Assembly: GCA_039621445.1 (NCBI GenBank)
Contig: CP154957.1
Coordinates: 8,909,071-8,973,070 of the forward strand
Direction of reading: 5' to 3'
Origin: Euglena gracilis
Taxonomy: Eukaryota > Euglenida > Euglenophyceae > Euglenales
DNA: 64,000 bases
Shown here piece after piece: positions 11,215 to 21,769 of this stretch. The position numbers and the translations under genes were made by a program. The first letter of the stretch is position 1. The number at the start of each line of letters is the position of its first letter. The notes beneath the pieces were generated by a model. It saw nothing but the letters and a program-made list of their open reading frames with translations. It made no database searches and was not told the DNA's origin.

Positions 11215-11330
11215 AGTCCCGCCAGGCTCCGACCACCTCCACATACACAGAAAAAAAAAGGCCAGAGGCGAAAAACATCGCCAGGCCAGAAGAAGGGACA
11301 AAAGGCACCAAACAAACAGCCACACAGGAG
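11215..11330 (+). repeat. ~110-bp interspersed repeat, copy 2
   Basis: Begins AGTCCCGCCAGGCTCCGACC and carries GGCCAGAGGCGAAAAACA and AGGCCAGAAGAAGGGACAAA. It matches 61,954-62,070 closely. Confidence 0.7.
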
Positions 11331-11439
11331 GTCCACTGGCCAGCATTTTTGCTGGACGCTGGAAAAAAGCCACTAGCTAGACCTCCCTGGGGGGTCTGGC
11401 TGTCCCTCACCCCGACTGGGAAAAAAAACTCCTCCAGCG

Positions 11440-11695
11440 CTGCATGCCGAGGTGGAAGCGATGCAATTTTTTTGGCTCATTTTGCTCGAAAAAAAATCAA
11501 AAAAACGGACAAAAAAAGGACATTTTTGGCAAGCTTTGGGGGTCCAGAAAAAAATGCAGCACTTCGCACCGGTCACTGGGAGAAAGTTTTCCACTGGCTG
11601 GCCCTGCTAGCGGACCCCCCCCCCAGTCCACCAGGATTTCGGCTAGCCAAATTTGGATTAGCTGCAGACCAGCCCGGGTTCCCTTAAGCCTTCCC
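11440..11695 (+). repeat. Interspersed element, copy 2
   Basis: Same block order as 8,590-8,805, ending in a C run and GGATTAGCTGCAGACCAGCC. Confidence 0.6.
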
Positions 11696-12150
11696 TTAGC
11701 GAACTCTTAAGCCATCGATGGTTTGAAAGGAAGCTCGCCCCATCCTGTCCGGGTCGTGTGTGTTGTTGACAACAGATGGCGTGGCACGCACAGCAAGCTT
11801 TGATACTATGAAACCACTAGTGAAACCAAACGCCAGAGGGACCAGTCAGGGAAACGTGACATCCACCCCGCACACAAAAGGTACAGGCGGACATTTGGTT
11901 GCATGCTATGCCGGGCGGTTGCCGAGGAGGACCACTCCATTTCTCGACGGGAGAAATGCCCATCAAGGCGGGGGTCACACTTCAGCGGCCAGGCCACTGC
12001 CCTATGAGGGGGTTGGGCCCATTCCTGTGCCTCGGTGACCCCGAATTCTCCACATCAGGGGAATGGAAGTCGAGGCTGCATTTTTCCGAGTGGTTCCGGG
12101 CCATCTGGCGGGAGTCGTGGTTTCCGCCAGTTCTTTGTTGTGCCGCAACA
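11696..12150. other. Unassigned sequence
   Basis: Open frames on both strands (for example around 11,890-12,040) carry no recognisable motif or splice pair. Confidence 0.3.
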
Positions 12151-12266
12151 CTTAGGCGGCGCATCTCGCACTTAAGCTTGTTCCCTTTGTCGGTGTGCGC
12201 ATTTGCATTTGCATTTGCGCACATCGACAAAGAAAAAAAGCTTACGTGCGAGATGCGCCGCCTAAG
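12151..12266. mobile_element. CTTAGGCGG-family element, member 3 (116 bp)
   Basis: A near-perfect hairpin: CTTAGGCGGCGCATCTCGCA and onward to AAGCTT at the left, and the inverse (GAGATGCGCCGCCTAAG) at the right. The loop keeps GTGCGCATTTGCATTTGC and its partner ATTTGCGCACA, the same palindromic motif found in the large members. An exact 5-bp duplication CAACA flanks it (12,146-12,150 and 12,267-12,271). It is a miniature derivative of the family. Confidence 0.92.
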
Positions 12267-12288
12267 CAACATCCCCCCCACCCCCCAG

Positions 12289-12425
12289 TGAAACGGCAGG
12301 CCCCACAGCGGGGGCAGCCCCGGAGGCGGCCAACGCTTGGCGGTCAGCGTCACTGACGGCGCGGAAGATCGACGCGCGGATGGTGCGGTCGTCCGTCTTC
12401 TCGAACAGCACCACGGCTCCAGGGG
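12289..12425 (-). CDS. Exon of an unidentified gene
   Basis: The minus strand reads AVVLFEKTDDRTIRASIFRA then VSDADRQALAASGAAPA, with GC-rich third positions and a helical, charged composition typical of real coding sequence. Both ends run into G/C runs (12,420-12,434 and 12,272-12,290), so splice sites cannot be fixed. No family is recognised. Confidence 0.5.
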
Positions 12426-12434
12426 GGGGGGGGG

Positions 12435-12599
12435 TCCCCACCGGTGGGGGAGGAAGGGACCTTCCCCCTCCCCCAACCCCAATGAACACTTAAACGACAA
12501 TCGAGACGGTCCGGATGGGGGACATTAACCGACCATCTGTGGGCCGTACCACTCTTGTCCTGAATATGAACCTTGCGTGTTCACAGGAGTGCGGCACAG
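12435..12599. other. Unassigned sequence
   Basis: C-rich on one side, no exon seen. Confidence 0.3.
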
Positions 12600-12970
12600 G
12601 AGTGTAAAACCCCCCACTTACTAACCCCCCCCCACTTACTAACCCCCCCCCCTCGGGCCGACCAACCAAACCAGGACCTATAAACCCCCCCCCTCGGGGA
12701 AGAAAAATGAAAGCCGCCGGGGACGATTTTTTCGGCCGCAAACCACCCAAAAACTGATTTTTTAGCAATTTTTTTGCCATTTTTGACCAAATTTGCCAAA
12801 AATTGTCAATTTGGGGGGTTTCGGGGTCATTTTGGGGGGTCGGATTTTCACCAACAATTCCGGGACATATAAACCCCCCCACCTATAAAACCCCCCCTTC
12901 GGCCGACCAACCAAACCGGATCCATTGAACCCCTGGGGGTTTATAAGTGGGGGGGGGGTTACTATTTGGG
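12600..12970. repeat. G/C fold-back element
   Basis: Left: ACTTACTAACCCCCCC repeated, CGGGCCGACCAACCAAACC, then CTATAAACCCCCCC. Right: CTATAAAACCCCCCCTTCGG, GACCAACCAAACCGG and TTTATAAGTGGGGGGG. The core has the familiar TTTTTTGCCATTTTTGACC style. The two halves are rearranged copies of each other rather than simple inverses. Confidence 0.55.
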
Positions 12971-13149
12971 CATCGTGTCTCCTTGCCTCAAACCCTGATA
13001 AATAAGTAGAAATGGGGAGACACCCGCTGTCAAGGAAATTGTCTTTCAAGGCTGGGGAAGCGCCGGGCAGACAGTGCCTCAGTGAGGCGTGGGGTCACCT
13101 TTGGTGTGGGGGTTCCAATGGACTCCGGTGGGGACCCAGCCACTCTGGG

Positions 13150-13295
13150 GGGGGGGGGGGACCAGCGGCAATCCTGAAGCATTCACCGGTGTAAACGTCA
13201 GCTGGGCCGGCGCCACCCCCTGGGCGTCGCCGACGGCCAGGCGGTGGGCGATGGCGAACCCGCGCCAGCCCCCTGACAGGCCGCCGCCCGACACA
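13150..13295 (-). CDS. Possible exon
   Basis: The minus strand reads GGWRGFAIAHRLAVGDAQGV then APAQLTFTPVNASGLPLV. GC-rich third positions favour this frame over the other two. It runs into a G run at 13,145. No family recognised; it might be the most 5' piece of the 7-13 kb minus-strand gene. Confidence 0.35.
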
Positions 13296-13397
13296 CCTCT
13301 CGGCCAGGGCAGTGTGCTCCCCCTCCAATGGCGAAAACTGAATATTCCGGAATATTCGAAGGTCCGAAGGTCCGGAATATTCTGGACATATTAATAC

Positions 13398-13436
13398 ACA
13401 CATACATACACACACACACACACGCACGCACGCACG

Positions 13437-13477
<41 letters not shown>

Positions 13478-13559
13478 GTATATATTATATATATATATAT
13501 ATATTATATATATTATATATATTATATATATATTATATATACATATATACATATATATA
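13398..13559. repeat. CA then TA microsatellite
   Basis: Tracts of CACA with CGCA, then TATATA variants. It forms the left half of a microsatellite block that has been split by the element at 13,560. Just outside, at 13,340-13,390, GGAATATTCCGG-type palindromes occur. Confidence 0.9.
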
Positions 13560-14079
13560 TGGCAAGACTAACTCACTGGCCCCCGGGGGGGGAGGGCCCA
13601 GTGGTTGTACCTACCGGGGACTTCGGCCGCCCAGGTGAAACTACTGGGTCCCCCTTTGCTTTTTCATGGGAGGCCCACCCCACCGGCGGAAACTTTTTCC
13701 GCCAGTGGGGGTAATTTGGGGTTATTTTCGGGAATAGGGTTAGGGTTAGGGTTCGGGAGTGGGGTTAGGGTTAGGGGGAAGGGTTAGGGTTATGGAAAAT
13801 TCGGCTGCTGGGCCGGATTTCGGCCGAATACGGGCCGAATTTCGAGGACAATTTTTCACATGGATTTCGACCCGATTTCGGCCTGAATTTTTTCCTAAAT
13901 CGTAACCCTCACCCTAATCCAATTCCTAACCCTAACCCCACCCCCTAAATTAACAGGAATTCTGCGAAAAGGGGTGGGAAATACAAAATTTGGAGTTGGC
14001 GAAAGAAGTGGGACCCACCACCCCCAGGTTAAACCACTGGGCCCTCCCCCCGGGGGGGCCCAGTGAGTTAGTCTGGCCA
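13560..14079. mobile_element. TA-flanked element with internal telomere-like repeats
   Basis: The ends are about 46-bp inverted repeats (TGGCAAGACTAACTCACTGG at the left; inverse of TGGCCAGACTAACTCACTGG at the right), each with an inner CACTGGGCCC...GGGCCCAGTG hairpin. TA flanks both ends within TA/TG microsatellite. Inside, GGGTTAGGGTTAGGG (13,737-13,795) and the opposite strand type CCTAACCCTAACCCC (13,906-13,945) face each other. No coding sequence. Confidence 0.82.
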
Positions 14080-14084
14080 TATGT

Positions 14085-14119
14085 GTGTGTGTGCGCGCGC
14101 GTGTGTGTGTGTGTGTGTG

Positions 14120-14151
<32 letters not shown>

Positions 14152-15371
14152 TGTATGTATGTATGTATGTATGTATGTATGTATGTATGTATGTATGTAT
14201 GTATGTATGTATGTATGTATGTATGTATGTATGTATGTATGTATGTATGTATGTATGTATGTATGTATGTATGTATGTATGTATGTATGTATGTATGTAT
14301 GTATGTATGTATGTATGTATGTATGTATGTATGTATGTATGTATGTATGTATGTATGTATGTATGTATGTAGTATGTATGTATGTATGTATGTATGTATG
14401 TATGTATGTATGTATGTATGTATGTATGTATGTATGTATGTATGGTATGTATGTATGTATGTATGTATGTATGTATGTATGTATGTATGTATGTATGTAT
14501 GTATGTATGTATGTAGGTATGTATGTATGTATGTATGTATGTATGTATGTATGTATGTATGTATGTATGTATGTATGTATGTATGTATGTATGTATGTAT
14601 GTATGTATGTATGTATGTATGTATGTATGTATGTATGTATGTGTATGTATGTATGTATGTATGTATGTATGTATGTATGTATGTATGTATGTATGTATGT
14701 ATGTATGTATGTATGTATGTATGTATGTATGTATGTATGTATGTATGTATGTATGTATGTATGTATGTATGTATGTATGTATGTATGTATGTATGTATGT
14801 ATGTATGTATGTATGTATGTATGTATGTATGTATGTATGTATGTATGTATGTATGTATGTATGTATGTATGTATGTATGTATGTATGTATGTATGTATGT
14901 ATGTATGTATGTATGTATGTATGTATGTATGTATGTATGTATGTATGTATGTATGTATGTATGTATGTATGTATGTATGTATGTATGTATGTATGTATGT
15001 ATGTATGTATGTATGTATGTATGTATGTATGTAGGTAGGTAGGTAGGTAGGTAGGTAGGTACGTACGTACGTACGTACGTACGTACGTACGTACGTACGT
15101 ACGTACGTACGTACGTACGTACGTACGTACGTACGTACGTACGTACGTACGTACGTACGTACGTACGTACGTACGTACGTAAGTATGTATGTATGTATGT
15201 ATGTATGTATGTATGTATGTATGTATGTATGTATGTATGTATGTATGTATGTATGTATGTATGTATGTATGTATGTATGTATGTATTTATGTATGTATGT
15301 ACGTACGTACGTACGTACGTACGTACGTACGTACGTACGTACGTACGTACGTACGTACGTACGTATGTATG

Positions 15372-15402
<31 letters not shown>

Positions 15403-15970
15403 GTATGAATGTATGTATGTATGTATGTATGTATGTATGTATGTATGTATGTATGTATGTATGTATGTATGTATGTATGTATGTATGTATGTATGTATGT
15501 ATGTATGTATGTATGTATGTATGTATGTATGTATGTATGTATGTATGTATGTATGTATGTATGTATGTATGTATGTATGTATGTATGTATGTATGTATGT
15601 ATGTATGTATGTATGTATGTATGTATGTATGTATGTATGTATGTATGTATGTATGTATGTATGTATGTATGTATGTATGTATGTATGTATGTATGTATGT
15701 ATGTATGTATGTATGTATGTATGTATGTATGTATGTATGTATGTATGTATGTATGTATGTATGTATGTATGTATGTATGCATGCACGCATGCATGCATGT
15801 ATGTATGTATGTATGTATGTATGTATGTATGTATGTATGTATGTATGTATGTATGTATGTATGTATGTATGTATGTATGTATGTATGTATGTATGTATGT
15901 ATGTATGTATGTATGTATGTATGTATGTATGTATGCATGTATGTATGTATGTATGTATGTATGTATGTAT
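14085..15970. repeat. Giant tetranucleotide array (GTAT)n with ACGT and AGGT blocks
   Basis: About 1.85 kb of nearly pure GTAT repeats with rare single-base slips (for example 14,372, 14,445, 14,641). Inside are a GTAG/GTAC block: AGGT units at 15,033-15,060 and pure ACGT at 15,061-15,180, then another ACGT block at 15,300-15,363 and a GCATGCACGCATGC patch at 15,778-15,800. A GT/GC tract precedes it (14,081-14,121). Confidence 0.97.
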
Positions 15971-16100
15971 ATGTATATATATATATGCATATATACATAT
16001 ACATATGTAGAAACATATACATATATAATATATATATATATATATATTTCTGGAATATATCCGGAATATTTCGGAATTTGCATTCCTAGAATCATCCGGG
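15971..16100. repeat. TA microsatellite and right GGAATAT border
   Basis: TATATA tracts end at 16,047, followed by CTGGAATATATCCGGAATAT. This is roughly the inverse of the sequence left of 13,398, so the whole microsatellite complex has inverted GGAATAT borders. Confidence 0.7.
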
Positions 16101-16439
16101 AATATAAAACTTTTAGAAGAGAAAAAATGAACAACTGTGTGTTTTTGTTGTCCTGGGAAAGGGGTCATTTCTCCCAAGTGCATCATGAGGGGGGTCTCAT
16201 TGTTTCCAATTATTTTTTGTTCTGAAGGAAAGGGTCAGGGTTGAGATTGGGCTAAAAAGGAAGGGTTGGGCAGTTGGGAAGTTGCAAACCACAAATTGTG
16301 GAACTTGCCAGGGTTGGTGCTTCGATTCAAACATGAACATCGCTGCAATCATGGCTGCATGTGCCAAAGTGCGTGGCGACCGTTTGCCTTTCCAAATAGA
16401 CACCTTTTCGGTCTTTGGAGGCAGGTGCCAAAGCAAATG
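16101..16439. other. Unassigned sequence
   Basis: No exon or repeat recognised. Confidence 0.35.
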
Positions 16440-16830
16440 AAGCCCCCCCAAATAATAACCCCCCCCCAAATAATAAACCCCCCCTGAGAACCGACTTCGG
16501 CCGCCCAAATAATAACCCCCCCCCTCCGGCAGGTGTGAAAGCAAAGGAAAAAAACAGTCAAAAATTAACAGAAGTGTTGCCAAAAATCACAAAAATGGAT
16601 AAAATTGGTGCAGAAAGGATTCCAAAAAAGCACCCATCTTTCAAAAAATCCCAAAAATGCCAAAAAAAAGTGACCATTGGAGCCTATGGAGGGGTTTTTG
16701 GGTCAATTTTTGATTTCGAAAATTTTTGCCAAATAATAAACCCCCCCAAATAATAAACCCTCCCCCTGGACCCTGACCTCGAGTGTCCAAATAATAAACC
16801 GGGGGGGGTTATTATTTGGGGGGGTTATCT
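16440..16830. mobile_element. AAATAATAACCCC fold-back element
   Basis: The left end has CCAAATAATAACCCCCCCCC and CAAATAATAAACCCCCC repeated; the right end has the same followed by the inverse GGGGGGTTATTATTTGGGGG. The core is A-rich with no coding sequence. It is the same design as 1,030-1,275. Confidence 0.65.
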
Positions 16831-17574
16831 TCCTTTTCCAAGAAAAAACTTTGTGTCTGCATTTTTAGATGTGAAATTCCCTTCGCGTTTCCCCTCAAGG
16901 CTTCGCCTGCGGCTGCAGTTGAAAAAACATCTCCACGCGGGAGAAATTGCGCCCAGAAGAGAACATGGGAACAGAATAAACACAATACAACAGTACACAG
17001 TAAAATGAGAAAGCAGCTTGGGACGAGACGAGATTGCGAAAAGAAAACTAGGCCTTTGGGGCAAGGTGCTGACCTGTGACACCACCCTGGGAGCCGCAGC
17101 CAGACCACTGGGCTGTCTGCCCCCTCTGTGTCTTGCAGCACCAGGGCGTGCTTGCCCATCGCCTGCGTGGAGCATTGCGAGCATTAATGGACAAGGGTCT
17201 GGCTGTACAACCGATGCAACGTGTGCATATACAGGTCATATATGGACACATATATACACATCCATACACACACATACTTACGGACATTTGTAAATATGTA
17301 CACGGATGGCAATATGTATACATATCCACATACATACATACATATGTGCATATGGAAATTTTTTCATGGATGGCCATATATATACACATATCCATACGCA
17401 TACATGCATATGCCATTGTAAATATATACATATATGGATACTTATGTATTACCTGCACATGTACCTGTGTGTATAACCAGGTTTTGAATAATGCTGAGCT
17501 CTTTACCTTGCACGGTTTGTGACTGTAAAACCGAAAGCATGGCTCGGATGCTAGGCAGAGGCGGAGTTATGGGA
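16831..17574. other. Unassigned; TA/CA-rich tract 17,215-17,460
   Basis: The second half is a degenerate CATATATACACATCC-like microsatellite. No exon recognised. Confidence 0.4.
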
Positions 17575-17700
17575 AGCAATTTTTGGTACGATTTGGAGCT
17601 CATTTTCGGCTCAAGAACAGTTATTCTGGGTCCAGGAGGCCAAAAAAACATCGTTTCAGGCAATTTTTTTTCGATTTTTTTTCAACTTTTTTGACCCAAA
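17575..17700 (+). repeat. Single copy of the ~155-bp TTTTCGGCTC unit
   Basis: GGAGCTCATTTTCGGCTCAA and CAGGAGGCCAAAAAAACATC match the tandem units at 45.2-45.6, 49.3-49.7 (inverted) and 51.6-52.0 kb. Confidence 0.75.
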
Positions 17701-18460
17701 AATGGCTGAAAACGGCCAAGTCAAACAAGCCAAAACTGTACAAAATGGCCAAAATTGGCCGAAAAATGGCCGTACCTCGGGCTACGCGAAGAGTTGGGGG
17801 AAAAGTAAACCAGGGCGTTCCAAGGGCTTTAAGTTAGGGCTTTGGACAATGCCTTTGATTTTGCTTCATTGTCGAGATATTTTGAAAAAAATCGATTTTT
17901 TGACCAAAAAAAAACAGCCCAGGAAGCTCCCCGAAATGGCCGTTTTGGGCCGCAAAAAGCGCGCCGGAACACAGGCCGAGGTCCTCAAGCTCCCACTCTA
18001 ATTTGCCCCCAATTAGCAAAGTATGGGGCTTTTGCTGTGCTCTGGCTCGGGAGAGACAAGAGCTCAGCGACCCACCGTTTAAGATACCCCCCTTCGGGTC
18101 TGTGTGGGAGGGGGGGAGGGACGGCGCACACCCAAAAATTCGGGTTTTGGGTGGGGTCTCAAAACTTTTGGCCTCCCCCAAAAATACAAAAACAAAACCC
18201 AACCTTGTGATGGGGGTGGTCGGACACGCTTTGCAGACCAAACACATTTGTTTTTCTGAAGCCTTATCCGAAGTTTTTCGCGATTCCCGCTCAGCTTATT
18301 TTCGGGCAACAAAAGAAAAGGAAAGGCACACCTGGTACTACCCTGAGGGAGGACTCACTGGATGCATATTGGGTTCAGGGCTAAACTGCCAGGAACCAGG
18401 AGAGTGGGCGTTCAGAACGCCAGGAGATGCACACAGCCTTGGGTATTAAAGAATGGGTAC
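17701..18460. other. Unassigned sequence
   Basis: A sentence-like block TTGTCGAGATATTTTGAAAA at 17,871 recurs near 50,030 and 50,570. No exon that I can defend. Confidence 0.35.
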
Positions 18461-18461
18461 A

Positions 18462-18600
18462 ACAACAATGCACACACAACAACGTGTGCGCATAACAATG
18501 CACACACAACAACGTGTGCGCATGAGAACAAGCAAAGGGAACAAACCTGGGACACACACACACACGCGCGCGCGCGCGCGCACGCACGGGCTTGGCACAC
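18462..18600. repeat. Short tandem duplication and CA/CG tract
   Basis: ACAACGTGTGCGCAT with AACAATGCACACAC is present twice in tandem (18,466-18,523), followed by a CACACACGCGCGCGC tract. Confidence 0.8.
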
Positions 18601-18781
18601 CTGCGGCAAGCACCGCGTGAACTCGCTTGGCAGCTGCAGCCAGAAGCCACCGGCGACGTGGGACGGCAGCATCACCTTGACCCCGGTGGGGCCGCTGCCA
18701 AGGATTCACTCAGTGACCCTTGTGGCCAACTGGTTTTCCACAAAAAGTGACTGGTTTCTGGAAACAAACCCCCCCCCCCGC

Positions 18782-19175
18782 ATCATGATGGCCATCATCG
18801 GTCATGATGCGCATCATGGGTCATGATGGCCATCATGGGTCATGATGGCCATTATGGGTCATGATGCGCATCATGGGTCATGATGGCCATCATGGGTCAT
18901 GATGCGCATCATGGGTCATGATGGCCATCATGGGTCATGATGCGCATCATGGGTCATGATGGCCATCATGGATCATGATGTGCATCATGGGTCATGATGC
19001 GCATCATGGGTCATGATGCGCATCATGGGTCATGATGGCCATCATGGTTAATGATGGCCATCATGGGTCATGATGGCCATCATGGGTCATGATGCGCATC
19101 ATGGGTCATGATGGCCATCATGGGTCATGATGGCCATCATGGGTCATGATGCGCATCATGGGTCATGATGGCCAT
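18782..19175. repeat. 19-bp palindromic minisatellite
   Basis: About 20 copies of GGGTCATGATGGCCATCAT or the GCGC variant GGGTCATGATGCGCATCAT. Each unit contains the self-complementary core ATGATGGCCATCAT. There are no spacers, so this is not a CRISPR array. Confidence 0.95.
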
Positions 19176-19938
19176 CAGTAAAAATTTGTATCGCTGGCTG
19201 TGCAACTCCCAGGGAAAGACGCAGGTTCAGCCCGGCCCGTCAAAAGGATGGGCCGGAAAGGTTCCTTCCGTGGTGTTCGGCCCATTTTGGGTGTTGGTTT
19301 GTGTGGGCGGGCGGGAGCAGGCAAGGATTGATGGGAAGCCTGTCGGTTTTGAGGTGCAAAAAAAAGTGAAGAAAATGGCCTGAAACATGGAATTTTTTAT
19401 AAAGCTGTATGTTTTTTTTAAAAAAAAGATATTCCAGCAACTTTCAGCCCCAGGTCACTGGGGGGGGGGGGTTGCTGACCCCCCACCCAAGCCAAAAACC
19501 AGGAAAATGCCGAAAACTTTGACCCATAAACGCAAAAATGCACCTTGGAAAAGTCCACTTTCTGGACGACTCCGCCAAAACGTCACCAAAAGAACGGTTG
19601 CCGAGGTATTAAAGCACACCGACTTGAACAATCCGCTGATCGTGCAGAAGAGATTGGGCATGGCAGATGTCCTTAGCTATCCTGGCAGGCACGCGTAAAC
19701 TGCCAAAACACTGGCCACAAATGCAGAAATACCATTTTTTAGGACCTTGGAAAAGGCTGCTCTCTATCAGGGCGGTTTTTAAACGACGGGTGCAGCTCAG
19801 AGGCTGAAACGTTTGGGCTGGCTGGAAAAATGCCGCCCTTCGGGAGGCTGGAAAATGATAAAACTTGTGGGGGTCCAAGGCTGGAAAAAAGGCTGCTGGC
19901 TGGATAATTTGACCTGGAGGGTCAAATTATCTTACCTG
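19176..19938. other. Unassigned sequence
   Basis: A plus-strand frame at 19,570-19,698 (RTVAEVLKHTDLNNPLIVQK) looks protein-like but has no clear splice sites. A C run at 19,459-19,490 marks another fold-back remnant. Confidence 0.25.
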
Positions 19939-20418
19939 TTCCAGGGGGGGGGGGGAATGCGCTCGCCCGGCCTCGGAAAAAATGCGCAAAAATGCGCAAA
20001 AATGCGCAAAAAAATGCGCAAAAAATGCGCATTTTTGGGAAAAATGCGCAAAAATGTGCAAAATCCGAGGAAAAATGCGCAAAAATCACGAAAATGCAAA
20101 AATTACCCAAAAACATGCAAAAATGGCACCAAATTTGAAGAGATTATGTTGAATAATGAGGAAAATGTACGTTTCAAAAAAAGTCAAAAATTTCAAATTT
20201 TTGCAAAAAATTGCAAAAATGGTCAAAAAATGCGAAAATTTTGGAAAATCACAGAAAAATGTGCCAAAAAGCAAAAAAATGCACTGAAAAAAGCGAAAAA
20301 ATGCGCAAAAAATGCGAAAAAATGCGCAAAAATGCGCATTTTTGGAAAATTTGAAAAAATGCGCAAAAAATGCGCAAAAATGCGAAAAAATGCGAAACGC
20401 ATTTCCCCCCCCCTGCCT
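19939..20418. mobile_element. ATGCGCAAAA-rich element with G/C-run ends
   Basis: The left end CAGGGGGGGGGGGGAATGCG is the inverse of the right end ACGCATTTCCCCCCCCCCTG (20,394-20,418). The interior is made of AAAAATGCGCAAAAATGCGC-like repeats, richest near both ends. The style recurs inverted at 55,790-56,115. Confidence 0.65.
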
Positions 20419-20554
20419 GTTCTATACAACTTGGCCGCATCGGCACCCCAAAAAACGATCCCGGTTTATTTCCCAGTATTTCCCGGTAGATCCCGGTATT
20501 TGAGAATATCTCACCCATCCAAACGACTCTCTTGGTCGTGAAGCAGCGATTGGG

Positions 20555-20830
20555 CACCAGTCAGGGGTTTTTCTTTAAGACCGGGGGGGGGCCACCCACC
20601 CCCTGGGGGGGGGGGGGTCCCGGGAGACCCACTGACCATCCCCTAAAAATGGTCAAAATCACGAAAATGCTAAAAATGGCACCTTTTGAGAAAAATCTTC
20701 GGCGCCGGAAAATATATCCCCCCCTCGGCCAGACCCACCCACCCACCCCCCTCGGACCAAGACTAAAAAAGAAAACCCCTGGCACCAATCAGCCCCCCCC
20801 CCCCGACCAGGGGACGGGGTCCGCCAGCCG
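20555..20830 (+). repeat. G/C element, copy 1 (pair with 42,770-43,065)
   Basis: Shares CAGGGGTTTTTC...TTAAGACGGGGG, a core with CGAAAATGCTAAAAATGGCA, the GGCGCC motif and AATATATCCCCCCCTCGG with 42,770-43,065. Confidence 0.65.
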
Positions 20831-20831
20831 G

Positions 20832-21005
20832 TCAAATGAACCCGTGGCCGCTGCTCTGGGCAGCCGCCTCCTCCGCCCGGGCCAGCGTCGCCCGCACGCT
20901 CTCCGTGGCGGGCCAGACGGTGTTCACCCAGCCCGGCGCCAGGCGTGGGGGGAGGGGGTGGACCTCCAAGGTGTGCGTGCACATGTGCAAGTGGGTGCCA
21001 AACAG
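20832..21005 (-). CDS. Terminal exon of an unidentified minus-strand gene
   Basis: From an acceptor (CTCCACACAG then CTGTTTGG, exon start 21,005) the frame reads LFGTHLHMCTHTLEVHPLPP, RLAPGWVNTVWPATESVRAT and LARAEEAAAQSSGHGFI, then TGA at 20,832-20,834. It is 174 nt, an exact number of codons. The composition is clearly coding. No family recognised. The plus strand is also open here but has no comparable splice support. It probably ends the gene whose exons lie at 21.6-25.6 kb. Confidence 0.55.
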   Translation of the reverse strand: MFGTHLHMCTHTLEVHPLPPRLAPGWVNTVWPATESVRATLARAEEAAAQSSGHGFI

Positions 21006-21189
21006 CTGTGTGGAGTATTCAGAAAGTGATGGGTGAGCCCCTATTTCGCTCGGCAGTGTGACAGTCAACGGGGGGAGCGTTCCAACCATTGTGTGTTGCA
21101 GGTGAAGGGTTTCCTGTCACCAGGCGACAGGTTCGGGGGGCCCACTGGTTACCAGGCTGCTGGAACCAAAAAAAGGAAGTAAGGCCCAA

Positions 21190-21480
21190 ATGCTTAGCAA
21201 ATTTTTGAGGCGAAAAACCCAAAAAAAAAAGCCAATATCAAAAATTCCATTTTTTGGCTGTTTTCGACCCCTTTTTCAAATTTTTTTGACGCTTTGTGCC
21301 GCAAGTTTTGGGGGTCTAGCGGCTTTGTTGGGCTGCGAAAACTTTATGGGGGGGAAGCCCATCCCCCCATAAATGGATGGGGGGATGGGCTTCCTCCCCA
21401 TCCCCCCATAATGCTACTGGCTTACGCTACTAACTGACGCTTACGCCCCCATAATGCTACTGGCTACGGAGCTACTGGCT
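21190..21480. repeat. Repeat with A-run core and GGATGGGG palindrome
   Basis: At 21,350-21,410 GGGAAGCCCATCCCCCCATAA and ATGGGGGGATGGGCTTCC form a hairpin; TAATGCTACTGGCTACG is repeated at 21,410-21,475. Confidence 0.55.
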
Positions 21481-21582
21481 GGGAAAACGGTGCTGGCTGG
21501 CTGGACCCGGGGGGTGCCCCCAGCTGAAAAAAATTACCTGATACACACACACGCGGGCAAACACACCCACACATCCACTCAC

Positions 21583-21760
21583 AGCCTTGCATAGGCTCGG
21601 ATTCCTGTGGCCCCAGCGCCTGCACACGGCCCAATAATCGCGGCGGCTCTGCCCAGGGGTCCTTCCGGGCAGGCCAGTGCTTTCCTCATCCTTTGAACCC
21701 AAATCTGCACAAGATTGGGCTCGCCGGCACGGCAAATGATGTGTAACAACGGAGTCATGG
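21583..21760 (-). CDS. Exon of the 20.8-25.6 kb minus-strand gene (unidentified)
   Basis: The minus strand reads HIICRAGEPNLVQIWVQRMR then KALACPEGPLGRAAAIIGPC and AGAGATGIRAYAR, ending at a strong donor (AAGGCT then GTGAGT at 21,582). The 5' limit is uncertain. Its overhang does not fit directly onto the exon at 21,005, so an exon may be missing between them. No family recognised. Confidence 0.5.
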
Positions 21761-21769
21761 GATGAACGT

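Noticed and set aside
11215-11330. SINE
   Set aside because: No pol III A/B boxes, no tail, no target duplications seen around the copies.
13730-13950. A chromosome end
   Set aside because: The TTAGGG-type repeats are short, degenerate, in opposite orientations and enclosed by an element with matching inverted ends.
13950-16225. Open frames up to 690 codons made of YIHT or MYVC repeats
   Set aside because: Pure translation of the GTAT microsatellite in all frames; no composition or splice evidence of a protein.
18782-19175. CRISPR-like repeat array
   Set aside because: Units are directly tandem with no spacers, palindromic, and the genome is eukaryotic.
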